This document shows, piece after piece, positions 52,401 through 58,723 of a DNA stretch of 64,000 nucleotides (the stretch's first letter is position 1; every line of letters starts with the position of its first letter). The DNA is from Valencia hispanica. Lineage: Eukaryota > Chordata > Actinopteri > Cyprinodontiformes > Valenciidae. Made by a program: the position numbers and the translations under genes. The notes under the pieces were generated by a model. The model was not told the DNA's origin. It did not search any database and saw only the letters and a list, made by a program, of their open reading frames with translations. The DNA is taken from contig OY747702.1 of NCBI GenBank assembly GCA_963556495.2, positions 17,935,403-17,999,402 on the forward strand, in the 5' to 3' direction.

Positions 52401-54135
52401 CACTAAGTAGCCATGGTAATGTCAATGCTTAGTGGTAACTAAAGGTGTCCACCGATGGAACGTTTTCCAGATCTTGGGTAGTTTTCTCTGGACTAAGTCC
52501 CCCCCTGGAGAATGAACACATGGAGGAAAATTACATGGTTAGATTATTTTTTTAAGCCTGGTCCATTCTTAACTGAGAAATAAGAATGACTTCATAATAT
52601 AACATTCAAATGAATCCTATTTCACAAAGATGTGGACTCCAAAAGTTTTTACTGGTGTTTCTAAGTGGAGGTTGAAAGGCTGACTCTATTCCCAGGAATT
52701 TTCTCACCTTTGGACGAGATGTGGGTGGTGGTGGGGGTTGTGGGGAGTTGATCTGCTATCTAGAGAAGAGAGTGAGCCAGAAAATACAGAATCCCAAATA
52801 CTCATTGGCATGGATAAAACAGACGTCGTCTCCTGAGCTTGTACAGTTTCTCCTTGTAAGACAAACATAGTCTTCAGAGTTTTAAGTGAAGGCAACGGGA
52901 CTTCTCATCCAAAAGGCTTCTTCAGTTCTGAAACTTAGGTTGGAAGTATCAGGCTTATAAGATATAATCAGGAACATTCACATCCAAATGGGAATAGAGA
53001 CCACCAGCAAGGCCATTGGTATTAGATAATTAGATCATCAAGGTCACATGAAAACTTGGCCCTATCCTGTATTAAATTGCCTGGAGGGGTTGTTGGCACA
53101 AACGATCCTAACAACTCCCTAACAATGTCAACATGTGTACTGTTTCGTCACATGTCCCAAGATGCGAGTTTCATTATTATTGTTACTGGATAGTATGTTC
53201 TTATTAGAATAGAATAGAATAGAATAGAATAGAATAGAATAGAATAGAATAGAATAGAATAGAATAGAATAGAATAGAATAGAATAGTCCTTTATTGTTC
53301 CACAATGGGGAAATTCAACTGTAACAGCAGCAAAGTGACAGGTAATAGAGGCATTTAGATTCACATAAAAAAGTATTTAAAAAAAGAATCAAGAATAATA
53401 TATGTACATTAAGGCTAAAATTACAAAACCAAAGAACTGTGCAGTTATTAAAAATAAAATGGCTTACTCAGTGCATATTCACACCAGCCTCGTTTAGTTT
53501 GCTTAAACGAACTCAAACCTTTTGAGCTGGTGTGAATACAACCCAACGAACTCTGGTGCGCACCAAACAAGCAGAACCGAGACCCAGCTGAAGAGGTGGT
53601 CTCATAGCGGTTTCAAACGAACCCTGGTGCGGAGCAAATCAGGTGTAAAAGCAACCGAACTTTATCCCACCCAGAAAACAAAAAAACCCTACCGTTTTAG
53701 TTTAGGCGGGGAAATGTCTTTGTGGCGCATTGCGAGAGGTAATTGTTGTTGTTTTTTATTGTATTTGTTATGCATGTGCTGCCTTAACATGTGAATGTCC
53801 CCACTGTGACATCAGTACAGTCTATTCATTTTAATAATTTTATGTTGATTCTACAAAAAGAATATTTTTTGGGAAATATAGTTGCATTTCTAATAAAGAT
53901 GAAAAGCTTATTTCTAATACTTTTTTTAAACACCTCCTTTACAGGATTCTTGATCTACTTTGGCTATGGCATTTGGCACAGCACCGAGCGACAGCGCCAA
54001 TGTCAGGGTGCGCAAACCAGCAGCAACGCAAACCAGCAAAACATGAAAACCATCCGGGACAAGCCGGTCGAGATGAATGCGGCAGGGAAGGAGCAGGAGT
54101 GCTTCATCCGTCCAGATAAAACCAGCCAGTGTTAA
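18308..54135 (+). CDS. slc7a2: slc7a2, cationic amino acid transporter CAT-2 (two alternative forms)
   Basis: CAT-2 is a plasma-membrane transporter of arginine, lysine and ornithine with 14 predicted membrane segments. Twelve coding exons were found: 18308-18677, 18767-18922, 26925-27090, 27227-27363, 27448-27670, then either 28431-28570 (2B type) or 28832-28968 (2A type), 34671-34773, 50134-50339, 50433-50599, 50696-50804, 53945-54135. Phases agree throughout and give 655 aa (2B) or 654 aa (2A); human CAT-2 is 658/657. Diagnostic stretches include [71 protein letters not shown] and [19 protein letters not shown]. The extracellular loop across exons 3-4 has three N-glycosylation sequons (NVT, NLS, NVS). 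Introns are large (one is 15.4 kb) and full of transposons. The last intron has a GC donor. The start ATG at 18308 follows an 8-nt 5'UTR after an acceptor. CAT-2 rather than CAT-1/3 is chosen because of the exon pair, the sequence and the neighbours. Confidence 0.95.
18767..18922 (+). CDS. slc7a2: slc7a2 coding exon 2
   Basis: Acceptor aaacag, donor gtaagc. Encodes [16 protein letters not shown] through [15 protein letters not shown]. The intron before it is only 89 bp. Confidence 0.95.
19131..20475 (+). repeat. Decayed Tc1 copy in slc7a2 intron 2
   Basis: Begins tacagtgctctttgaaagtc and ends near ttcaagagatgtgaatatctttgc, the two termini of a common relic family. In between are tctggtcagatgagc, attggggaggcaagatcgtgg, aggacaacaacccttcaaaa and cccagtcaaagtctagaccc, decayed transposase motifs in order. 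No functional frame. Confidence 0.6.
20745..21500 (-). mobile_element. Internally deleted Tc1-like element E (756 bp)
   Basis: Perfect terminal inverted repeats of 23 bp (start AACTCAGCAAAAAAAG) flanked by TA at 20743-20744 and 21501-21502. It contains only the C-terminal half of a transposase, so it lacks the DNA-binding region and would need a partner enzyme to move. Confidence 0.93.
20944..21447 (-). pseudogene. C-terminal half of a Tc1-like transposase (element E)
   Basis: An uninterrupted frame of 167 codons. It begins in the middle of the catalytic domain ([20 protein letters not shown]) and runs through [34 protein letters not shown] and ends [19 protein letters not shown] at 20944 (the last residues read [11 protein letters not shown]). 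It supplies the second D and the E of the triad, but the first D and the paired helix-turn-helix region are deleted. A full transposase has about 340 residues. The remaining frame has no stop, suggesting a fairly recent deletion. Confidence 0.9.
21503..22280. other. Intronic DNA, nothing recognised
   Basis: No coding or clear repeat signal. Confidence 0.4.
22285..22891 (-). pseudogene. L1-like LINE ORF2 C-terminal fragment
   Basis: The minus strand encodes [20 protein letters not shown] and [20 protein letters not shown], the C-terminal cysteine-containing region of L1/Tx1-type ORF2 proteins in fish. Only about 130 residues remain, 5' truncated and degraded downstream. Confidence 0.65.
22966..24170. 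other. Intronic DNA, nothing recognised
   Basis: No gene. A short frame [19 protein letters not shown] at 22894-22950 resembles the start of some transposon-derived zinc-finger proteins but nothing follows it. Confidence 0.35.
24180..24900. repeat. Dispersed non-coding repeat
   Basis: Purine-rich non-coding sequence beginning gaaaagacccaattgcagtg and tttattaaacaacagaacaa, then gtggaaacaatcag and similar phrases. A comparable start (ggacccaatagcaggcagaa) occurs at 60670. Family unknown. Confidence 0.4.
25905..26130 (+). repeat. LINE 3' end with (ATGG)n tail
   Basis: Contains gggcatgtcctgctaaaagg, gggtagacccagaactggctgg, ggatgtctggattgcc and a ggatggatgg tail. These are the decayed last codons (GRPRTRW and following) and tail of a common fish LINE, probably the family at 10505-11815. 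Confidence 0.6.
26925..27090 (+). CDS. slc7a2: slc7a2 coding exon 3
   Basis: Acceptor catccag, donor gtaaag. Encodes [20 protein letters not shown] and the start of the glycosylated loop (NVT). An 8-kb intron precedes it. Confidence 0.95.
27227..27363 (+). CDS. slc7a2: slc7a2 coding exon 4
   Basis: Acceptor tgtttcag, donor gtgatt. Encodes NLS and NVS sequons, then [20 protein letters not shown]. Confidence 0.95.
27448..27670 (+). CDS. slc7a2: slc7a2 coding exon 5
   Basis: Acceptor gcaacag, donor gtaagt. Encodes [16 protein letters not shown] through GSLCALST and ends with AG of a serine codon that either alternative exon completes. Confidence 0.95.
27671..28430 (+). other. slc7a2 intron before the alternative exons
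   Basis: 760 bp without a repeat. Splice-regulatory sequences controlling the exon choice probably lie here or in 28571-28831, but none is identified by eye. Confidence 0.4.
28431..28570 (+). CDS. slc7a2: slc7a2 alternative exon 6, CAT-2B type
   Basis: 140 nt, acceptor tctcatgcag, donor gtgaga. Encodes [19 protein letters not shown] and the [12 protein letters not shown] segment of the fourth cytoplasmic loop. It has Glu-368 and Asn-380, equivalent to Glu-369 and the extra Asn-381 that mark the high-affinity CAT-2B form in human, and resembles CAT-1. It is one codon longer than its partner. Confidence 0.93.
28832..28968 (+). CDS. slc7a2: slc7a2 alternative exon 6', CAT-2A type
   Basis: 137 nt, acceptor cttcctag, donor gtaagc. 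Encodes [19 protein letters not shown] and [15 protein letters not shown]. It has Arg in place of the 2B Glu and lacks the Asn, the two determinants of the low-affinity CAT-2A form. Its donor lies 5.7 kb before the next exon. Confidence 0.93.
29470..29560 (+). repeat. LINE/SINE 3' tail with (TTCTA)n
   Basis: The stretch ccactttgctgctgttagag followed by ataaaggattattctattct is the same tail as the minus-strand copy at 53206-53345. Confidence 0.6.
29780..30853 (+). mobile_element. hAT-like DNA transposon relic (1074 bp)
   Basis: Ends are a perfect 14-bp inverted repeat, CAGTGTTGCCAACT (29780-29793) and its complement (30840-30853), with the CA-G-G terminus of hAT elements. No matching 8-bp target duplication was found (tttcagcg versus aattggtg). 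Inside, at 30237-30356, is a remnant of a BED-like zinc-finger coding start. Otherwise non-coding. Confidence 0.75.
30237..30440 (+). pseudogene. BED-type zinc-finger remnant of hAT-like transposase
   Basis: The frame from ATG 30237 reads [20 protein letters not shown], then [16 protein letters not shown] and a TGA at 30354-30356, where the second cysteine of a C-x2-C pair would be expected. It continues in frame as [16 protein letters not shown] before stopping. This matches the N-terminus of hAT-related proteins with the KYR-EW-KDPE motif. The rest of the transposase is absent. Confidence 0.5.
31189..31412. mobile_element. hAT-type MITE, 224 bp, with 8-bp target duplication
   Basis: Inverted ends of about 33 bp share GTGCCCAATCCTG and TCCTCGAGATCTAC. 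The 8-bp direct repeat ctgtatac at 31181-31188 and 31413-31420 flanks it exactly. No coding capacity. Confidence 0.88.
32004..32219. mobile_element. Second, older copy of the same MITE
   Basis: Begins cagcagttgcccaactccag and ends ctggacttgcacacctttg, with internal stretches (tctgcaggggcctggtaat, ggatgcatctaaaagtt) shared with 31189-31412. More diverged; no clear target duplication. Confidence 0.7.
32220..33860. other. slc7a2 intron DNA, nothing recognised
   Basis: Short chance frames only; a G-run at 33669-33678. Confidence 0.4.
33868..34090. repeat. Dispersed repeat fragment (gccactttatta-gggtacacct family)
   Basis: Starts tgaggccactttattattgg and gtacacctggctaata, continues with gccgtattgacatgatagca and cacatcccaaaggttctcta, the order found in a widespread fish repeat. 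Confidence 0.5.
34671..34773 (+). CDS. slc7a2: slc7a2 coding exon 7
   Basis: Acceptor ctctccacag, donor gtaggc. Encodes [20 protein letters not shown] and [11 protein letters not shown]. Confidence 0.95.
35308..36295 (+). repeat. 21-bp minisatellite, about 47 units
   Basis: Basic unit is gatactaactcgtgctcacca with variants (ctt for gat, ttc for aac, tgtgca for tgctca) that build a 42-bp higher-order unit. Because 21 is a multiple of three and the unit has no stop in two frames, long frames stay open (348 and 169/143 codons, for example repeats of DTNSCSP or ILTRAHQ). It lies inside slc7a2 intron 7 and is best read as non-coding satellite DNA. Confidence 0.92.
36296..36750 (-). pseudogene. 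5'-truncated LINE 3' end inserted in the minisatellite
   Basis: Minus strand encodes [20 protein letters not shown] and [32 protein letters not shown] then a stop, the C-terminal tail typical of L2-like fish LINEs. The 3' end on this strand is gaatgccttgccttgc. The minisatellite resumes at 36751, so the LINE landed inside the array. Confidence 0.8.
36751..36830 (+). repeat. Right-hand remainder of the 21-bp minisatellite
   Basis: About four units (tctactaactcatgctcacca and variants), continuing the array interrupted at 36295. Confidence 0.88.
37080..39803 (+). pseudogene. L2-like LINE, left part (endonuclease and reverse transcriptase)
   Basis: Plus-strand remnants in order: a [15 protein letters not shown] segment (37180), the endonuclease start LNVRSLLNK (37540) with [17 protein letters not shown] (37930), SDHYCVLF (38120), a linker with WRKNK, then the reverse transcriptase with [16 protein letters not shown] [18 protein letters not shown] (39200), [10 protein letters not shown] (39395) and [11 protein letters not shown] (39485), whose YADD is the catalytic motif. 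Several stops and frameshifts (for example TGA at 37616 and 38996) show it is dead. It is split at 39803 by the Gypsy element and resumes at 44683. The clade (L2/CR1-like) is inferred from motif style. Confidence 0.85.
39882..39888 (+). promoter_or_regulatory. TATA-like box of the Gypsy 5' LTR
   Basis: TTTAAAA, 31 bp upstream of the start of the self-primer sequence. The spacing fits transcription starting at the primer. An identical copy is in the 3' LTR. Confidence 0.55.
39913..39923 (+). promoter_or_regulatory. Self-primer sequence at predicted RNA 5' end
   Basis: GCTCAGTCATC is the exact reverse complement of GATGACTGAGC at 40124-40134, just after the LTR. In Tf1 and sushi-type elements the first 11 nt of the RNA fold back onto the primer-binding site to start reverse transcription. 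The 11-nt length matches that scheme. Confidence 0.75.
40124..40134 (+). promoter_or_regulatory. Primer-binding site for self-priming
   Basis: GATGACTGAGC begins 2 nt after the LTR end and overlaps the gag start codon (ATG 40125-40127). I recognise no tRNA 3'-end complement (TGG...) here, which favours self-priming. Confidence 0.75.
40125..41039 (+). CDS. Gypsy gag, nucleocapsid-type polyprotein (304 aa)
   Basis: Gag builds the retrotransposon particle and packages its RNA. Residues 1-50 form a likely coiled coil ([20 protein letters not shown]). About residues 75-230 match the retrotransposon gag domain ([17 protein letters not shown], then [12 protein letters not shown], then [15 protein letters not shown]). 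A CCHC zinc knuckle, [14 protein letters not shown], is at residues 281-294. The frame is intact to TGA at 41037-41039. The start codon sits within the primer-binding site; no earlier in-frame ATG is available after the LTR. Pol follows in the -1 frame with a 37-nt overlap of open frames. Confidence 0.93.
   Translation: MTEPSTSAPAEVEALRSEVIHLRALVDRLSAKIDTLSEAHIRLAGLVNTLQQRPSSTTEPRICLPDKWNGSDGKPDGLLATLDMIFECQPSMYASSAPRVALLTSLLSGQAQEWAAALYNRRSVLCNDYVQFVAELRKTFVPPCSEVDAETQLLHLRQQDQPVHLFAAEFRTLAAQLAWGDAVLRSLFLEGLANYIRDEMVGREAPKSLDEAVNLALEIDRRVMSRPRTPSRLPPLRPASLRSVEPSTAPDRSYSGDREEPMQLGHLSPKERDRRFREGLCAYCGSPKHRRLQCPHRPGNDQAR
41018..41024 (+). promoter_or_regulatory. -1 ribosomal frameshift slippery site G_GGA_AAC
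   Basis: GGGAAAC lies in the correct register: gag codons are GGA (41019) and AAC (41022). After a -1 slip, reading continues in the pol frame. The same heptamer is used by the PEG10 gene, which derives from a sushi-type element, and by FIV. Confidence 0.85.
41030..41063 (+). promoter_or_regulatory. Frameshift-stimulating hairpin
   Basis: Arms ggccaggtgagac (41030-41042) and gtcttacctggcc (41051-41063) pair over 13 bp with one G-U, around the 8-nt loop tcgggggg. The spacer from the slippery site is 5 nt, in the usual range. The loop start tcggg could pair with cccga at 41062-41066, so a pseudoknot is possible. The gag stop codon lies inside the 5' arm. Confidence 0.8.
44345..44355 (+). promoter_or_regulatory. 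Polypurine tract of the Gypsy element
   Basis: AGAGGGGGGGG, three bases before the 3' LTR; primes plus-strand DNA synthesis in LTR elements. Confidence 0.8.
44359..44677 (+). repeat. 3' LTR of the Gypsy element
   Basis: 319 bp, same ends and no difference seen by eye from the 5' LTR. Followed by the gccag target duplication. Confidence 0.96.
44683..45805 (+). pseudogene. L2-like LINE, right part (C-terminus and 3' tail)
   Basis: Resumes with [20 protein letters not shown] and [18 protein letters not shown], then [48 protein letters not shown] and [15 protein letters not shown] before TGA at 45196. The 3'UTR has a 20-G run (45691-45710) and ends ataaataaagtttgatttga with a (TTTGA)n-like tail near 45785-45803. 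Relative to the left part the frame is off by one, so the LINE already had an indel near the junction. Confidence 0.88.
45806..46256. other. slc7a2 intron DNA, nothing recognised
   Basis: Short chance frames only. Confidence 0.4.
46412..46444. repeat. (TA)n microsatellite
   Basis: About 15 TA units just inside the left arm of the long-TIR element. Confidence 0.9.
46950..49091. mobile_element. hAT-like non-autonomous element (2142 bp) with 8-bp target duplication
   Basis: Ends CAGTGGCGGATCTA and TAGATCCGCCCATG are near-perfect inverted repeats. The 8-bp direct repeat tttgcaca flanks it at 46942-46949 and 49092-49099, the hAT hallmark. Subterminal tggggtggca/tgccacccc repeats occur at both ends. 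No coding frame is convincing. Confidence 0.87.
49353..50133. other. slc7a2 intron DNA before exon 8
   Basis: No gene or clear repeat. Confidence 0.4.
50134..50339 (+). CDS. slc7a2: slc7a2 coding exon 8
   Basis: Acceptor cctccag, donor gtatgt. Begins [15 protein letters not shown] and encodes the large, poorly conserved cytoplasmic loop with an acidic, serine-rich run ([13 protein letters not shown]) and [12 protein letters not shown]. Confidence 0.92.
50433..50599 (+). CDS. slc7a2: slc7a2 coding exon 9
   Basis: Acceptor ccaactgcag, donor gtatgt. Encodes two membrane segments around [17 protein letters not shown], then [14 protein letters not shown]. Preceded by a 93-bp intron. Confidence 0.93.
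50696..50804 (+). CDS. slc7a2: slc7a2 coding exon 10
   Basis: Acceptor gtcatcacag. Encodes [20 protein letters not shown] and [11 protein letters not shown]. The donor is gcaagt rather than gt; see the separate donor entry. Confidence 0.93.
50805..50810 (+). promoter_or_regulatory. GC-type splice donor of the last slc7a2 intron
   Basis: The exon ends ACT GCA G and the intron begins GCAAGT. Only this cut joins in frame to G+GA TTC TTG ATC (GFLIYFGYG) at 53945, which matches human CAT-2. Using the GT at 50809 would shift the frame. CAG|GCAAGT is the usual strong context for GC-AG introns. Confidence 0.85.
50985..51520 (+). repeat. Decayed Tc1 end in the last slc7a2 intron
   Basis: Contains tccctttaccccttgatttc, ctaccacattttgtcgtgtt and tttatgtggcagactagcac, the left terminal region of the relic Tc1 family whose other end is seen at 15060-15160 and 62570-62650. 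Confidence 0.55.
51521..52850. other. slc7a2 last intron, nothing recognised
   Basis: Only chance frames of up to 114 codons; none resembles a known protein. Confidence 0.4.
52860..53110. repeat. Dispersed repeat fragment, possibly Penelope-like 3' region
   Basis: The stretch acttctcatccaaaaggctt followed by cttcagttctgaaac resembles a phrase common in the 3' part of Penelope-like fish retroelements. Weak evidence. Confidence 0.3.
53206..53345 (-). repeat. LINE/SINE 3' tail with (AGAAT)n array
   Basis: Sixteen AGAAT units (53206-53287) followed by agtcctttattgttccacaa and tggggaaattcaactgtaac. On the minus strand this is a retroelement 3' end with a (TTCTA)n tail; 29470-29560 is a sister copy. 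Confidence 0.7.
53480..53720. repeat. Probable DNA-transposon fragment
   Basis: Contains cacaccagcctcgtttagtt, cgaactcaaacc, ggtgcgcaccaaacaagc and aaaccctaccgttttagttt, internally repetitive phrases seen in fish non-autonomous elements. Boundaries unclear. Confidence 0.35.
53945..54135 (+). CDS. slc7a2: slc7a2 last coding exon
   Basis: Acceptor cctttacag. Encodes [14 protein letters not shown] and a short hydrophilic cytoplasmic tail ending DKTSQC before TAA at 54133-54135. Confidence 0.93.
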
Positions 54136-55225
54136 AGTTAACAAACTGTTTTATGGACTCCAAGAGGCAGCGGATGCAAAAACAAAAGCACTCAGCAGCT
54201 TAAGCCTCGATGCACCTGTGCGTATGGCTTCAACATATGTACACATCTCACTAGCACCTTCGATCTGCAAATGCAGCGTCAGTATTCTGTATCAGTGGCC
54301 GCGTGATGAGGAGTTGCTCCGTCTCTGTGAGTTGACCACAAACTGTAGATCTCATAGTGCTTTGTGGACAACGTGGAGGAAAATATAGGACAGGTAACAC
54401 ACTGAAGAGAGATGTTTATTTCAAATTAGAAAGCGGTCATCGTAGGACTGCAGCAAAGATACATGGCCTCCGGAACTGTAGATTACTGTGTATAAAGCAC
54501 GTTTTTTTCTTTTCTAGATTATACACACACACATACACACACACATGCCTAACCCTAACCTTAACCCAAACCTAATTCACACCATACCTGTAAACCTAAC
54601 TAGTAGAGTTTAATAGCTTGTTAAATATTGTGTGGACCAGGCAAAATGTCCTCACAACTACAAATGCCCACACAAGGGTGGTGCCCTGTCAAAGGTTGGT
54701 CCACACAAGTATAGCTGTGTATACATGTACACACACACACAAGCATACACACGCACACTCAGTTATATGGAGTTTTTTCATTAATGATGCTGACTACATG
54801 TTCTATATTTGATGATTTTTTGCAATACGGATTTCTGTTTATAACCATCAAAATGTCAGTAGAAAACAATCCTTAACAGCTGTAGACCAGATGGACCTCT
54901 GAATTGTAAAAACTTCTACGAAGATGTCAGGTCTTAATGACAGTGTGAGAAATCATTTCCAGACTTTTTCCAGCTCAATCATGACATATCCTGCACAATC
55001 CAAACTGAAGACAAATCTGTTAGGGAGAAAAATGTAAAAAAATAAAATAAAAAGCTGCAATAGCGTTATTGTGTAACTGTGTACACCCTTAAGGCCCTTT
55101 CATTTAAAATTAACATTCAGTCACAGGTTTACACCTGCCATCAGTTTTATTGCGTCTTATCTGCTCATTTGCTGGCTTTCAATAAAGCCATATCTTGGAG
55201 AGAGGTTAGAAAAGATCTAACTGTA
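54136..55225 (+). other. Probable slc7a2 3'UTR and downstream DNA
   Basis: No coding frame. Holds (CA)n runs near 54524-54545 and 54730-54740 and a telomere-like ctaaccctaaccttaaccc at 54549-54567. Confidence 0.45.
55181..55186 (+). promoter_or_regulatory. Candidate slc7a2 polyadenylation signal
   Basis: AATAAA about 1 kb after the stop. Another AATAAA lies at 55041. Which one is used cannot be told from sequence. Confidence 0.35.
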
Positions 55226-55292
55226 GCCATCTTTCCAATATAGCTTTATTGGTAAAGCACTTTAAAATGCCATCCAGGACCAAAGTGACATA

Positions 55293-56900
55293 CAGTGGGG
55301 CAAAGGAGTATTTGGCAGTCACCGTAGTGAAAGTTGTCCCGTTTAAAAAGATGGGAGAGGTCTTTAATATTCATCATACTGTAGGTACACGTCAACTGTA
55401 AGAGACAAAATAAAAATAATAATAATAATAATTCCAGGAAATCACATTGTATGATTTTTAAAGAATTTGTTTTATAAATGTGCAGAAAATAAGTATTTGG
55501 TCAATAACAAAAGTTCACCTCAATATTTTGTAATGTAACCTTGGTTGGCAATGGCAGAGGTTTATAGACCTATAGTAGAGGTCTAGATACAGTATATGGT
55601 TTCCACACACTGTAGCTGGTATTTTGGCCCATTCCTCCATGCAGATCTTCTCTAGAGCTGTGATATTTTGGGGCTGCTGGGCAACATGAACTTAACTCTT
55701 TCCACAGATTCTCTATTGGATTGAGGTCTGGAGACTGGCTAGGCCACTCCAGAACCTTAATGCTTTTTATGTAGCCACTCCTTCGTTGCGCAGGTGATGT
55801 GTTTGGGATCATTGTCATGCTGGAAGAAACAGCTACATTTCATCTTCAATTCTCTCACTGACGGAAGGAGGTTTTTGCCCTAAATCTCACGATAAATGGC
55901 CCCATTCATCCTGTCCTTAATAAGGATCAGTCGTCCTGCCCCCTTTGCAGAAAAGCAGCCCAAAAGCATAATGTTTCCACCCCTATGGTTCACAATAGGT
56001 ATGGTGTTCTTGGGAAGCAATTCAGCATTCTTCCCCCTCCTAACACAGCGAGTGGCGTTTATATCAAAGAGTTCTATTTTGGTCTCATCTGACCACATGA
56101 CATTCTCCCAATCCTCATCTGGATCATCCAGATGATCTCTGGCAGACTTTAGATGGACCTGGACATGTGCTGGCCCAAGTTGGGAGACTGCAGGATTTTA
56201 ATCCATGACGACGTAGTGTGTTATTAATAGTAACCTTTGTTACTGTGGTCCCGGCTCTCTTCAGGTCATTGACCAGTTCCCTCTGGGTAGTTCTGGGCTC
56301 TCTTCTTACTTTTCTCAAGATCATGTGTACCCCATGAGTTGAGATCTTGCATGGAGCCCCAAGTCAAAGGAGATCATCAGTGATCTTGTATGTATTCCAT
56401 TTTCTAAAATTGCTCCAACAGTTGATCCCTTCTCACCAAGCTGCTTGCCTATTGTAGATTGGCTCATTCCAGTTTTGTGCAAGTGTACAATCTTGTCCCT
56501 GGTGTCCTTGGACAGCTCTCTGGTCTTGGCCATGGTGGCAGTTGGAGTCTGACTGTTTGAAGGTGTGGACAGGTGACTTTTATACAGCGAACCAGTTCAA
56601 ACAGGTGTCTTTAATACAGGTAACAAGTGGAGGATTGAAGAGCTTCTTAAAGAAGTAGTAACAGGTCTGTGAGGGTCAGAATTCTTGCTTGTTTGTAGGT
56701 GCTAAATAGTTATTTTCTGCACCACTATACAAATAAATTCTTTTTAAAAAATCATATAATGTGATATTCTGGATTTTTTATTTTACATTCTGTCTCTTAC
56801 AGTTGACATGTACATATGATGAAACTTACAGACCTCTCTCATCGTTTTAAGTGGACAACATGCGCTATCGGTGGCTGCCAAACACTTTTTTGCCCCACTG
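55293..56900 (-). mobile_element. Tc1-like DNA transposon D (1608 bp)
   Basis: Ends CAGTGGGGCAAA and TTTGCCCCACTG flanked by TA at 55291-55292 and 56901-56902. The TIRs are about 210 bp and noticeably diverged from each other, so it is older than elements A and B. Confidence 0.9.
55565..56533 (-). pseudogene. Tc1-like transposase of element D, several breaks
   Basis: Starts [20 protein letters not shown] at 56533, with the helix-turn-helix [18 protein letters not shown]. Later pieces lie in other frames: [19 protein letters not shown] (56300), [11 protein letters not shown] (56095), [18 protein letters not shown] (55970), then [18 protein letters not shown] (55740). At least three frameshifts or stops separate them. 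The first D (DETK) and the E survive, and the asparagine-aspartate region around MIPNTSPAQ is altered. Confidence 0.85.
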
Positions 56901-57701
56901 TACATGACTAAAAAAACACAAAAGTTAATTAAACAATAAAAGTAGACAAGGCTTATATGAAACACAAGATATGGGTAAGAGCAATCATACAATAAAACTG
57001 TTAAAACAACAAACTAAACAGAATACAAATCAGCATCTCATGGGGTATCAATGAGAAGAGCAAATAGGAGAGTAAGAAGTAATTTAAAAACACAGAGAGA
57101 GGACTAATGTTTAATTTTCACTAAAAGGTTATTGCACATCTTAGAAGCTGCAACTAAAATGGCACGGTCTCCCCTAAGCTTACGCTTGGTCAGCGGAGCA
57201 CCGATCAGCTGACCTGAGATAACGGGAGGGTGTAGAATGGTGGAGCAACTCAGAAAGGTAGGATGGGGCAAAACCATAGAGGGCTTTAAAAACATTAAAA
57301 AAGGATTTTAAAATTAATTCTTAAATGTACCAGCAGCCAGTGGAAAGATGCTAAAATGGGGGTGATAAAATACATCCTGCCACTTTTTATACTCTGTGGA
57401 GCTGGGCAATTGAAGAACCACAAAACTCTACATAAAGTGCATTGCAGTAATGAAGAATGGCGGTGATAGAGGCAGAAAAAGTCCTTCTGAGAAAGAATCG
57501 GTTTTATTTTAGATACTTGCCTCAAAAAGCTTCTTTTGACAAGTGCCCTAATCTGAGTATCAGATTTAAGCTTCTTGTCTCCAAGATTAGGTGTGGTTGT
57601 CTTAGTGTAGTCGGCCATGGATCCTATTTCTACGGGAAGGATTTCAGCTATGATACCAAAAACCATGACTTTTTAAAGGGGACATATTATGCAAACTTCA
57701 A

Positions 57702-57760
57702 TTTTTTCATCTTTTTGTGTTGCCGTTTAGCCTAAACGGCAACACAAAAAGATGAAAAAA
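57702..57760. repeat. Perfect 29-bp palindrome
   Basis: Arms 57702-57730 and 57732-57760 are exact inverted copies around one base (57731), from tttttcatctttttgtg to the complement. RNA or single-stranded DNA would form a long perfect hairpin. Confidence 0.93.
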
Positions 57761-57964
57761 CTACTCCATTACTCCAAAAACACTCCATCCATTTTTTTTT
57801 TTTTACAAATTTTTGCTGCCAGAAATCTTGTGCTTCTACAAGCTGTCTGACAAAGTGCCTTATTGTGATGTCACAATAAGCAGAATTTGCATATAACCGC
57901 CCCTCATCTGTCAGACCCCGCATACAAATTCCAATTCCATGCTGTTCTCATGTTGGGGGGGGCG

Positions 57965-58723
57965 TCACAGGTGGGTAGAGTAGCCAAAAATTACACTCAA
58001 GCACCACTACCTCAACAAATCTTTACTCAAGTACAAAGTAGTAATAAAAAAAAATTACTCAAGAGTAAAAAAGTAAGAGATGACTCACTTGATGAGATAA
58101 TGTAAAACCCCTACTTAAGTACTAGTAAGTATTTAGTACACAAGTATTTGTTTTGAGATCATAACATATGATTCAATATTTAAAAAGGATGTAATTGGAC
58201 AAAAATATAAAGTTATGTGCAAATTCTAAAGTATAAAATAAATACAAATACATAATTGCAACAAAACAAATTAGAGCAGAAGAAACATTTTTCGAAATTC
58301 TTTTCAAAGTAAAACTAATGACTAATGGACTTTACGACCAATAACTACAGTAATGTGTAGATGTCAGACCACGGTAAGGTTCCCCCACTTGACCACGAAA
58401 CAGCACAAAAGGCTCAGTAGACAGAAAACATTAAAATGGCTATGCTTGTGTACAAACAACAGGTCTGACTTCTAGCAGCATAAACTGTAGTTGCGAGTCT
58501 CGTGCGTTTTAGGTTAAAACAAACTTGTTCTTCATTTAGTGAAGTTACTTGCTGTGGGTAGAGTAGCCAGAAATTTTACTTAAGTAAGAGTAGCGATACT
58601 CCATAACAATAGTACTCAAGTAAAAGTAAAAAGTATGGTGTTGTAAAAAAAACTCCTAAAAGTAACTTTTTTATTTTTTTTAAAGTTATTTAAGTAAATG
58701 TACCTAGTTACTACGCACCTCTG
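57965..58723. mobile_element. Nested MITE (759 bp) inside the 57674 element
   Basis: Ends cacaggtgggtagagtag and ctagttactacgcacctctg are imperfect inverted repeats. Flanking 8-mers gggggcgt (57957-57964) and gtgggcgt (58724-58731) match at 7 of 8, as for a hAT-type insertion. Internal sequence is rich in actcaagtaaaagtaa-type repeats. Confidence 0.7.

Larger units (their letters stand above)
55230..57655 (-). repeat. Dispersed repeat hosting Tc1 element D
   Basis: Left of the Tc1: atagctttattggtaaagcac and accaaagtgaca; right of it: acatgactaaaaaaacacaa, a continuous phrase once the Tc1 is removed. It continues to about 57655 with ccagcagccagtggaaagat, accatagagggctttaaaaa and cattgcagtaatgaag, a common fish repeat on the minus strand. 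Confidence 0.6.
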
